A stretch of DNA of 37,998 bases. Origin: an uncultured Ruminococcus sp. (GTDB lineage: Bacteria; Bacillota; Clostridia; Oscillospirales; Ruminococcaceae). The first letter of the stretch is position 1. Every line of letters starts with the position of its first letter. The stretch lies in contig NZ_CAMKRR010000022.1 of NCBI RefSeq assembly GCF_946415235.1, positions 1 through 37,998 of the forward strand, read 5' to 3'. Position numbers and translations under genes: made by a program. Positions 32,296-37,998 of the stretch are shown here, piece after piece. The notes under the pieces were generated by a model that searched no databases, was not told the origin of the DNA, and saw only the letters and a list, made by a program, of their open reading frames with translations.

Positions 32296-32709
32296 ATGAT
32301 AAAAGACATAGTAAGAGATGAAGCTGTTCTTGCAGTAAAGTCAGAGCCTGCCACAAAAACTGATATGCAGACGGTGCGCGACCTTCTCGACACTGTAAAG
32401 GCAAACGAGGAGCGCTGCGTGGGCATGGCTGCGAATATGATAGGAGTTCACAAGACTATACTTGTGGCGCTTATCGGTGACGAGTATACCGCAATGATAA
32501 ACCCTGTGATAGTTGACAGGTCTAAGGAGACCTACGAGACCGAAGAGGGCTGCCTTTCACTTAACGGAGTCCGTCCCGTCACACGTCACCGCATAATAAC
32601 CGTAGAATATCTGGACAGGAAGTTCAAGCGCCGCCGCGGTATATTCCGCGACTTCGAGGCTGAGATAATACAGCACGAGATAGAACATTTCAGCGGTATC
32701 ATAATCTGA
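32296..32709 (+). CDS. def: Peptide deformylase-like protein
   Basis: 137 residues, somewhat short for the family (usually 150-190). Motif I is GMAANMIG at 43-50 instead of the classical GxGLAAPQ; motif II EGCLS at 84-88 supplies the Cys86 iron ligand; motif III HEIEH at 127-131 supplies the two histidines and Glu. Deformylases remove the N-formyl group of nascent proteins; the changed motif I resembles a secondary clostridial deformylase group. The ATG at 32296 has GAAAGGAG upstream; the longer frame to 32242 runs through the terminator hairpin. A main deformylase elsewhere in the genome is likely but not seen here. Confidence 0.85.
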   Translation: MIKDIVRDEAVLAVKSEPATKTDMQTVRDLLDTVKANEERCVGMAANMIGVHKTILVALIGDEYTAMINPVIVDRSKETYETEEGCLSLNGVRPVTRHRIITVEYLDRKFKRRRGIFRDFEAEIIQHEIEHFSGIII

Positions 32710-32740
32710 GACTGAAATCACACGATATCCCATGTTGTCA

Positions 32741-32810
32741 TATAATACACTGAGGGAGGGGAGTCTCCCTCCCTTAATACGGCGGTTTCCCGCCATATGG
32801 AGGTATATGT
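32741..32810 (+). promoter_or_regulatory. Leader with -10 box and two hairpins before the DUF11-type gene
   Basis: TATAAT at 32741-32746 has no clear -35. It is followed by GGGAGGG/CCCTCCC (32754-32773) and GGCGG/CCGCC (32781-32794) and a strong GGAGG at 32799-32803. The hairpins lie at the predicted 5' end of the message and could stabilise it. Confidence 0.5.
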
Positions 32811-33671
32811 ATGGCAACTTTCTATAATCAGGCTACTCTTTCCTACAACGGAACCGTAGCTAGCTCAAATATAACATCGGGCGAGATACTCGAGGTGCTT
32901 TCCGTAGAAAAGAACGCAGTTTCCGACAGCTACTCACAGGGAAGCGAGAATGTTTATATGGTCAGCATAGTGAATTCGGGTTCTGCCTGCTATAACGGGC
33001 TCACCGTTACGGACGACCTCGGAGCATACAGCATCGGAGAGACTGCTGATACCGTAGTTCCCCTGACCTACAGGGAGGGTACCCTTTCCTACTATGTAAA
33101 CGGAGTTCAGCAGGCAGCTCCCGCTGTAACTTCTTTTTCTCCGCTTACCGTTACCGGTATAAATGTCCCTGCGGGCGGAAATGCGATGCTGGTGTATGCT
33201 GCTGAGGCAAACAGCTTTGCGCCTATGGGCGCTGATGCCGAGATAGTTAACACAGTCACCGTGAGCGGCACGGGCTTTGAGCCTGTAACAGCTTCCGAAA
33301 CTGTTTCCTTCAATGACGAGATAGACCTTGCTATCAGCAAGTCGCTCAGCCCTGCGGCAGTTGAGGAGAACGGCGAGGTGACCTACACCTTTATTATACA
33401 GAATTTCGGCACAGTTCCCGCGGAGGCTGCTGATAATGTTATTTTCAGCGATACCTTCAGCCCTGCCCTCAGCGGTCTTACGGCTGAGTTCAACGGAACA
33501 GCGTGGGTATCGGGCACAAACTATGCATACGATCCCGATACGGGAGTATTCACCAGCCTTGACGGTCAGGTGACAGTACCCGCGGCACAGTTCTCACAGT
33601 CAGAGACTACAGGCGAGTGGAACGCACAGGCAGGCGTAAGCACTCTTGTTATCAGGGGAAGACTCGTATAA
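32811..33671 (+). CDS. DUF11/isopeptide-type repeat protein without signal peptide
   Basis: 286 residues starting MATFYNQATLSYNG. It has at least two beta-sandwich segments of the DUF11 type ('conserved repeat domain'): VYMVSIVNSGSACYNGLTVTDDLG at about 48-71 (given as VYMVSIVNSG and LTVTDDLG) and a second at about 185-230 (VTYTFIIQNFGTVPAEAA, VIFSDTFSPALSG). Such proteins are usually surface structural proteins, yet no signal peptide or anchor is seen. Related small proteins in spore formers may be deposited from the mother cell. GGAGG lies 7-8 bases before the start. Confidence 0.8.
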   Translation: MATFYNQATLSYNGTVASSNITSGEILEVLSVEKNAVSDSYSQGSENVYMVSIVNSGSACYNGLTVTDDLGAYSIGETADTVVPLTYREGTLSYYVNGVQQAAPAVTSFSPLTVTGINVPAGGNAMLVYAAEANSFAPMGADAEIVNTVTVSGTGFEPVTASETVSFNDEIDLAISKSLSPAAVEENGEVTYTFIIQNFGTVPAEAADNVIFSDTFSPALSGLTAEFNGTAWVSGTNYAYDPDTGVFTSLDGQVTVPAAQFSQSETTGEWNAQAGVSTLVIRGRLV

Positions 33672-33676
33672 AGAAA

Positions 33677-33707
33677 AATGGGACACGAAAGTGTCCCATT
33701 CTTTATA
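33677..33707. terminator. Bidirectional terminator between convergent genes
   Basis: AATGGGACAC-gaaa-GTGTCCCATT stem. The better T run (TTTTTCTTT) is on the minus strand, after the deacetylase gene. Confidence 0.8.
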
Positions 33708-34443
33708 CCGTAAAGCCCTTTGCGCGGAAATTGTCTATAAGCTGTCCGAGTATCTCGGCATTGGTTGCCGAAACAGAGTGGAGAAGAAGTATCTCTCCGC
33801 CGTGTGCTGCGTCAGTGAGCTTTTTCAGGCTCTCGGCAGGCGCAGGCTGACAGTCTGTGTTCCAGTCCACATAGGCGCTGCTCCAGAAAAGTGTCCTGTA
33901 GCCGCATTCCCTGACGGTTTCAAGTGCCTTTTCGGAGTATTCTCCGCAGGGACAGCGGAAGTACTGCATCTGATATCCGTAATTGTTCATTACGTAGTTA
34001 TGCAGCGACTGAATTTCTTTTTTTGCGTCCTCATCGGAGAGTGTCGGCAGACTTGCATGGGTCATGCCGTGATTTCCGAGGATATGCCCCTCATCTATCA
34101 TACGCTTTACGAGAGCGCTCTCCGTTTTTGCGTAAGGACCTGTCAGAAAGAATATTGCCTGTACGTCCTTTTCCCTGAGAGTATCGAGTATCTTTGCGGT
34201 ATAGCCGTTTTCATAGCCCTGATCAAAGGTGATGATTATTCTTTTATCGTCTCCCGACAGGGCGAAGGCATCAAGGTCGCCGAATCGGCTGTTGAACTGC
34301 ACTGCGTCTGCGGGGCGGTTTTTCTCATCGACTGCCGTACCCTGACCGTAGCCGATCTTTGTTGTATCGGCAGCGTATACTGCCGTGCACGGAAAAACAG
34401 CCGCAGTCAGCAATGCAGCGGAAGCGTGTGTTTTCATAAGCAT
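33703..34443 (-). CDS. pdaA: PdaA-like polysaccharide deacetylase (CE4)
   Basis: 246 residues with a Sec-type signal (about 1-25). Catalytic CE4 motifs: TFDQGYENGY at 72-81 (motif 1, catalytic Asp74), GNHGMTH with His125 and His129, RCPCGEYS (motif 3), and LLLHS near the end (motif 5). The 'TFDxGYENGYT' form and overall length are characteristic of PdaA/PdaB-type spore enzymes that produce muramic delta-lactam in cortex peptidoglycan; canonical CE4 proteins have TFDDG. The motif-1 Gln where PdaA has Asn is unusual. The ATG at 34443 has AGAGG upstream; the one at 34437 is also possible. No operon partner on this strand. Confidence 0.8.
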   Translation of the reverse strand: MLMKTHASAALLTAAVFPCTAVYAADTTKIGYGQGTAVDEKNRPADAVQFNSRFGDLDAFALSGDDKRIIITFDQGYENGYTAKILDTLREKDVQAIFFLTGPYAKTESALVKRMIDEGHILGNHGMTHASLPTLSDEDAKKEIQSLHNYVMNNYGYQMQYFRCPCGEYSEKALETVRECGYRTLFWSSAYVDWNTDCQPAPAESLKKLTDAAHGGEILLLHSVSATNAEILGQLIDNFRAKGFTV

Positions 34444-34563
34444 TTACCTCTGATTTTCTGCGGATCGCTCCGCAGATATATTATGAGCATATCACAGCGA
34501 AAAAAACATGGCTATTTTTGCATTTTTCGATTTTTTCCGCATATGGATTAATGAGGTGATGTT

Positions 34564-34839
34564 ATGGAAAACGAAGAAGCAAACGAGGAGTTCGACAGCG
34601 GCAGCACGGAAGCTCTTGCGGAGGAATACGAAATGAAGCGCAGGAACAGGGCTGACGATATCATCGCAGCGCAGGCGGTAATATGCATACTTATTGCGCT
34701 GCTTTTTATTGCAGGCAGCATATTCCGCCCCGAGCTTACGGGAGAGGTATTTGCACAGCTAAAGAGCCTTGCTGCGGACAGCTCCGAGGTCATATCAAAT
34801 CCGATAGATATTATACTCGGTTATATTGATAAGCTTTAG
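34564..34839 (+). CDS. Small single-span membrane protein upstream of an M50 protease
   Basis: 91 residues: an acidic N-terminus (MENEEANEEFDSGS), a basic patch before one membrane helix (about 35-58), then a short outer segment. GAGGTGA precedes the ATG. No family recognised. It overlaps the following M50 protease gene by 14 bases, so the two are almost certainly expressed together. A function as partner or inhibitor, as SpoIVFA is for SpoIVFB, is possible, but there is no sequence similarity to support it. Confidence 0.75.
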   Translation: MENEEANEEFDSGSTEALAEEYEMKRRNRADDIIAAQAVICILIALLFIAGSIFRPELTGEVFAQLKSLAADSSEVISNPIDIILGYIDKL

Positions 34840-35398
34840 GATAAAGGGCTGTGCGGTCCGTTTTTATTTTTCGTTTTTCGTATTCAATGCGCTGATATTC
34901 ATACTCCGCGACAGCAGGCTCATGCTTGCGTTTTACACAGCCTGTGCAGTTCACGAATCGGGACATATGATGGCGATACTTTTATGCGGCGGGCGTATCA
35001 GAGCTGTGGAGCTCAGCGGTGCAGGGATACGCATAGTTATGCGAAAAGGCGGCATAGTCCCTGTGCGGAGCAGCCTCTTTGTGCTGCTTGCGGGACCTGC
35101 CGCCAATATTATCGTATTTCTGACAGTTAAGCTTGCAGGCTGTAATGGAGCTTTTCCTCTCCTTGACCTTACAGCGGCAGTCTATAATATGCTGCCGTAC
35201 AGCAGTCTTGACGGGGGAGCAGTCATAGCTCTCCTGACTGCGGGCACTTCCGTAGAACGTGCCGCCGATACAGTTCTTACTGCTGTCAAGCTTATCATCA
35301 TCATTTGTGCAGCTGCTGCGGCATACCTTTGGGGCTCAGCCGCCGTACCTCTGCTTATAGCCTCAGCTGCTCTGTTTATAGGGGATATACGCAGATAG
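34826..35398 (+). CDS. M50 site-2 protease family (SpoIVFB-like)
   Basis: 190 residues with about five membrane segments. Zinc motif HESGH at 43-47 inside a helix; second metal-site motif NMLPYSSLDGG at 121-131 with Asp129, as in intramembrane site-2 proteases. The size and topology resemble SpoIVFB, which cuts pro-SigK in the spore mother cell. The only frame start is TTG at 34826, overlapping the upstream gene and lacking a good ribosome binding site; the next ATG (34922) would remove the first helix. The stop is one base from the convergent ADH stop, with no terminator between. Confidence 0.85.
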   Translation: MISFRIKGCAVRFYFSFFVFNALIFILRDSRLMLAFYTACAVHESGHMMAILLCGGRIRAVELSGAGIRIVMRKGGIVPVRSSLFVLLAGPAANIIVFLTVKLAGCNGAFPLLDLTAAVYNMLPYSSLDGGAVIALLTAGTSVERAADTVLTAVKLIIIICAAAAAYLWGSAAVPLLIASAALFIGDIRR

Positions 35399-35399
35399 C

Positions 35400-36578
35400 T
35401 CACTCTGCGTGGGCTGCGATACGGTATATCGTAGCGATATCCTGAGCGGAAAGGTGAACGAAACCGCCTGTTTTTCCGTCACCGATACCGAGCTTTTCAA
35501 CGAGCTTCGGTATATCCTCTTCCTTGGCGCCGAGCTCCTTGAAGTTTATGGGCATACCTATGCTGCGGAGGAAGCCGCGGAAGCACTGTATACCCTCAAG
35601 AGCTGTCTCGTCGGGGTTCTCGAAATTCATCTGACATCCCCATACACGTACAGCCATCTGAGCGAAGCGCATAACATTATGCTTGTAGACGAATTCCATC
35701 CATGCAGGCATAACAACAGCAAGTCCAGCACCGTGAGCGCAGTCGTACAGAGCCGAAAGCTCATGCTCTATGCGGTGGCTGTTCCAGTCCTGAGCTCTTC
35801 CGACGCCAACGATGTCGGTATGAGCCACAGTACCCGCCCACATTATGTTTGCTCTTGCCTCATAGTTGTCGGGCTGAGCGATAACACGGGGAGTTTCCTT
35901 TATCATTGTAAGGAGAACAGCCTCGCAGAGGCGGTCTGTTATCTCTACCTCGTGAGTATTTGTGAAATAGCGCTCGAAAACATGAGCCATTATATCTGTA
36001 GCACCGCAGGCTGTCTGATAAGCTGGGAGAGAACAGGTGAGCTCGGGGTCAAGTATTGAGAAACGGGGACGGAGCTTGTCAGAGCCCACATCGCGCTTGA
36101 AGCTGCCTTCCTCCTTTGTTACTACGGAAGCTCCCGAGCCTTCGCTGCCTGCTGCGGCGATAGTAAGGACAGTACCTATGGGCAGAGCCTTTTCTACTTC
36201 CTTGCCTGTGCCGTAGAAGTCCCAGAAATCGCCGTCATATGGCACTCCGAGAGCGATAGCCTTTGAGGAGTCAATACATGAGCCGCCGCCTACCGAGAGT
36301 ATGAAGTCGACATTTTCATCGCGGCAGAGCTTTATTCCCTTGTAGATAAGGGTGTCACGGGGATTTGGCTGAACTCCGCCGAGCTCTGTGAATTCGATGC
36401 CGCACTCGCTGAGCGAAGCCTTTACCTTTGCGATAAGACCTGATTTAACGGCAGAGCCCGAACCGTAGTGAATAAGGACTTTGGTTCCGCCGTATTTCTT
36501 TATCATTTCTCCTGCCTTTGATTCGGTATCTCTTCCGAAAACAAACTCTGTGGGGCTGTAAAACTGAAAATTATCCAT
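35400..36578 (-). CDS. Iron-containing alcohol dehydrogenase (butanol dehydrogenase type)
   Basis: 392 residues from the ATG at 36578, preceded by GGGAGGATCAC; the longer frame to 36692 runs into the intergenic palindrome. Nucleotide binding by GGGSCIDSSKAIA; metal ligands in DIMAHVFERYF and HRIEHELSALYDCAHGAG. The family N-terminus (MDNFQFYSPTEFVFG) and length match NAD(P)H-dependent clostridial butanol or ethanol dehydrogenases (BdhA/YqdH group). It likely reduces acetaldehyde or another aldehyde in fermentation. No neighbouring aldehyde dehydrogenase is seen. Confidence 0.92.
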   Translation of the reverse strand: MDNFQFYSPTEFVFGRDTESKAGEMIKKYGGTKVLIHYGSGSAVKSGLIAKVKASLSECGIEFTELGGVQPNPRDTLIYKGIKLCRDENVDFILSVGGGSCIDSSKAIALGVPYDGDFWDFYGTGKEVEKALPIGTVLTIAAAGSEGSGASVVTKEEGSFKRDVGSDKLRPRFSILDPELTCSLPAYQTACGATDIMAHVFERYFTNTHEVEITDRLCEAVLLTMIKETPRVIAQPDNYEARANIMWAGTVAHTDIVGVGRAQDWNSHRIEHELSALYDCAHGAGLAVVMPAWMEFVYKHNVMRFAQMAVRVWGCQMNFENPDETALEGIQCFRGFLRSIGMPINFKELGAKEEDIPKLVEKLGIGDGKTGGFVHLSAQDIATIYRIAAHAE

Positions 36579-36619
36579 TATGTGATCCTCCCTTATTATA
36601 TTTGGGTAAATAGCTTTTT

Positions 36620-36776
36620 GGGTGGTCGGAAGTGGCGGGGCGTTTGCGTAATTGCTCTGAACTACAAACGCAAATTCTGTCAGGACCGCCATTTATGGCG
36701 CTTGTTTCAGTCTTGAATGAATTTGTGTTTGTGGTATAATAAGCAATTGCGAACGCCCTATTCTCAATAAACCACC
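36620..36776. repeat. 157-bp nested palindrome (MITE-like)
   Basis: Four concentric inverted pairs: GGGTGGT/ACCACC at the ends, GGGCGTTTGCGTAATTGC/GCAATTGCGAACGCCC (36638-36655 and 36743-36758), CAAACGCAAATTC/GAATTTGTGTTTG (36665-36677 and 36719-36731) and a central CGCCAT-TT-ATGGCG (36687-36700). No reading frame of note lies inside. It contains a plus-strand promoter-like TTGAAT, 16 bases, TATAAT (36713-36740). Confidence 0.65.
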
Positions 36777-36793
36777 AACATCTTCACATACCC

Positions 36794-37798
36794 TTATATT
36801 TTTATATTATTCATAGCATCGGCCACTTTATCGCACCAGCGGTCGAAATCTTCATCGTCTGTCTGACATTCCTTATGGGCGAGAATATATCTCACAGTGT
36901 TCCTTATACCTTGATCTGCTCTTACAGATGCGGTAAAACCGGGAACCGCACGTTTTATCTTCGAGTTGTCGAAGATGACTGTATGAGCCTTGTCGCCGAG
37001 GAGAGTCCCCTCGAAATCATAGGGACCTATTTTATTGAGCAGCTCTGACGGAACATAGCAGGCATTGAGCTCAACGCCCAGCTCGTCGGCGATAATGGAG
37101 TAGATCTGGTTCCATGTCACGCTTTCGTCGGAAGTGATATGGAAAGCCTGACCTATAGCGTGGATATTTCCGATAAGACCCGTATAAGCCTTTGCGAAGT
37201 CGCTGTTGTGAGTTATTGTCCAGAGGGAAGTTCCGTCGCCGTGAATGATTACGGGCTGGCCTTCCATTATGCGCTTTACCACCTGCCAGCTGCCCTTGTC
37301 GCCGTGAACTCCGAGAGGAACAGATCTTTCATCGTATGTATGGCTCGGGCGGACTATTGTTATCGGGAAACCGTTTTCGCGGTACTGCTTCATAAGGTAT
37401 TCCTCACAGGCGATCTTGTCGCGGGAATACTGCCAGTGCGGATTGGAAAGGGGAGTGCTCTCGGTTATGACGCAGTCCGCAAGGGGCTTCTGATAAGCGG
37501 AAGCGGAGCTGATATAAATGTACTGTTTTGTCTTTCCGCTGAAAAGCCTGAAGTCTCTTTCCACCTGTGACGGTACGAAGCCGATGAACTCGCCGACGCA
37601 GTCAAAGCACATATCCGCAAGCTTTGCGGCAGCGTCTGCTTCGTCCGAGATATCACACTGAATAGTTTTTACATTTTCGGGAAGATCGTTATTGCGGCAG
37701 CCGCGGTTGAGAAGTATCACTTCATGTCTCTGCTGAGCGAGGAGCTTTGTAATAGCCATACTTATAGTACCTGTGCCGCCGATAAGTAGTATCTTCAC
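36794..37798 (-). CDS. NAD-dependent epimerase/dehydratase (extended SDR)
   Basis: 334 residues. The Rossmann nucleotide loop GGTGTIS lies at 7-13, followed by an ISSASAYQK segment and the catalytic Tyr124-x-x-x-Lys128 (YSRDK). The C-terminal part (SDESVTWNQIYSIIADELG) resembles chloroplast stem-loop-binding/RNA-binding-like and nucleoside-sugar epimerases of the atypical SDR group. The substrate is unknown. It starts with GTG at 37798 after AGGTGGTG; there is no good upstream ATG. Its consensus-type promoter lies about 60 bases upstream. Confidence 0.9.
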   Translation of the reverse strand: MKILLIGGTGTISMAITKLLAQQRHEVILLNRGCRNNDLPENVKTIQCDISDEADAAAKLADMCFDCVGEFIGFVPSQVERDFRLFSGKTKQYIYISSASAYQKPLADCVITESTPLSNPHWQYSRDKIACEEYLMKQYRENGFPITIVRPSHTYDERSVPLGVHGDKGSWQVVKRIMEGQPVIIHGDGTSLWTITHNSDFAKAYTGLIGNIHAIGQAFHITSDESVTWNQIYSIIADELGVELNACYVPSELLNKIGPYDFEGTLLGDKAHTVIFDNSKIKRAVPGFTASVRADQGIRNTVRYILAHKECQTDDEDFDRWCDKVADAMNNIKI

Positions 37799-37856
37799 TT
37801 ATTTGTTCACCACCTTGTAGCATTTTTGTATATTGCGCTATAAAACTCGTGGTTTT

Positions 37857-37885
37857 ATTATAACATATTTTTATTGATAAAGCAA
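37857..37885 (-). promoter_or_regulatory. Promoter of the epimerase gene
   Basis: On the minus strand: TTGCTT (37885-37880), 17 bases, TATAAT (37862-37857). The remaining sequence to the window end is AT-rich and I see no gene in it. Confidence 0.82.
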
Positions 37886-37998
37886 TATCTGAAATAACGA
37901 AAAGTAATAAATATATTGTTTCTTATTTAAAATCTTGCACTTAAAATCAAAATTTACGCATTGATTACGCCAACCCAAAAGGAAGGGATTCCAAAGGG

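Noticed and set aside
33646..34551. 301-residue plus-strand frame opposite the deacetylase
   Set aside because: It begins inside the DUF11-type gene and terminator; the minus strand carries all CE4 motifs.
37886..37998. Possible gene start or RNA at the right edge
   Set aside because: AT-rich sequence with no ribosome binding site, reading frame or stable hairpin that I could support before the window ends.

Overview
The window looks like a chromosomal segment of a cellulolytic gut clostridium, most probably a Ruminococcus of the flavefaciens/albus type. This is inferred from gene content, not from a marker gene. The clues are a type I dockerin protein, a Cthe_2159-type carbohydrate-binding lipoprotein, a BspA-type leucine-rich-repeat protein, T-box control of aminoacyl-tRNA synthetases, clostridial sporulation genes (yabP, yabQ, a PdaA-type deacetylase, an M50 protease) and moderately GC-rich coding sequence with AT-rich promoters. 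I see no tRNA, rRNA, CRISPR array, insertion sequence or prophage.

Layout. 1-2611: the end of a BspA-like LRR protein and a convergent Cthe_2159-like lipoprotein. 2799-5724: an asparagine unit in which one Asn T-box (AAC specifier) precedes asnS and asnA. 5900-10436 (minus): a phenylalanine unit with a Phe T-box (UUC specifier), then pheS, an extra small membrane-protein gene and pheT. 10541-13721: a promoter, a multi-helix structured leader, a DUF6106-like membrane protein, nnr (NAD(P)HX repair) and a lipoprotein. 13724-16199: a DUF3810 metalloprotease-like protein and a divergent lipoprotein. 16238-18017: yabP-yabQ-divIC/ftsB-like-S1 protein, the order known from Bacillus, with a candidate SigE promoter. 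18048-21754: a membrane protein, the YifB/ComM ATPase and an FtsW/RodA-family protein. 21787-23884: a dockerin protein followed after one base by a radical SAM/SPASM enzyme. 24067-26922 (minus): an M16C peptidase. 27037-28407: an AT-rich XRE regulator/coiled-coil cassette. 28441-32709: two M42 aminopeptidases, a GNAT protein, an amidohydrolase and a peptide deformylase-like protein. 32811-35398: a DUF11-type protein, a PdaA-like deacetylase, a small membrane protein and an M50 protease. 35400-37798 (minus): an Fe-type alcohol dehydrogenase and an NAD-dependent epimerase, separated by a 157-bp nested palindrome.

The most interesting locus is 21787-23834. The exported dockerin protein has no cysteine, carries three copies of a Leu-Tyr-Gly motif next to Thr-rich linkers, and sits immediately before a radical SAM/SPASM enzyme. 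This suggests a cellulosome-targeted peptide modified on tyrosine before export. That is a hypothesis from gene context and motif repetition; it has not been demonstrated. Other points for a second look are the structured leader at 10577-10711, the operator-flanked AT-rich cassette at 27069-28371, the membrane gene inside pheST, and several families of palindromic intergenic repeats.
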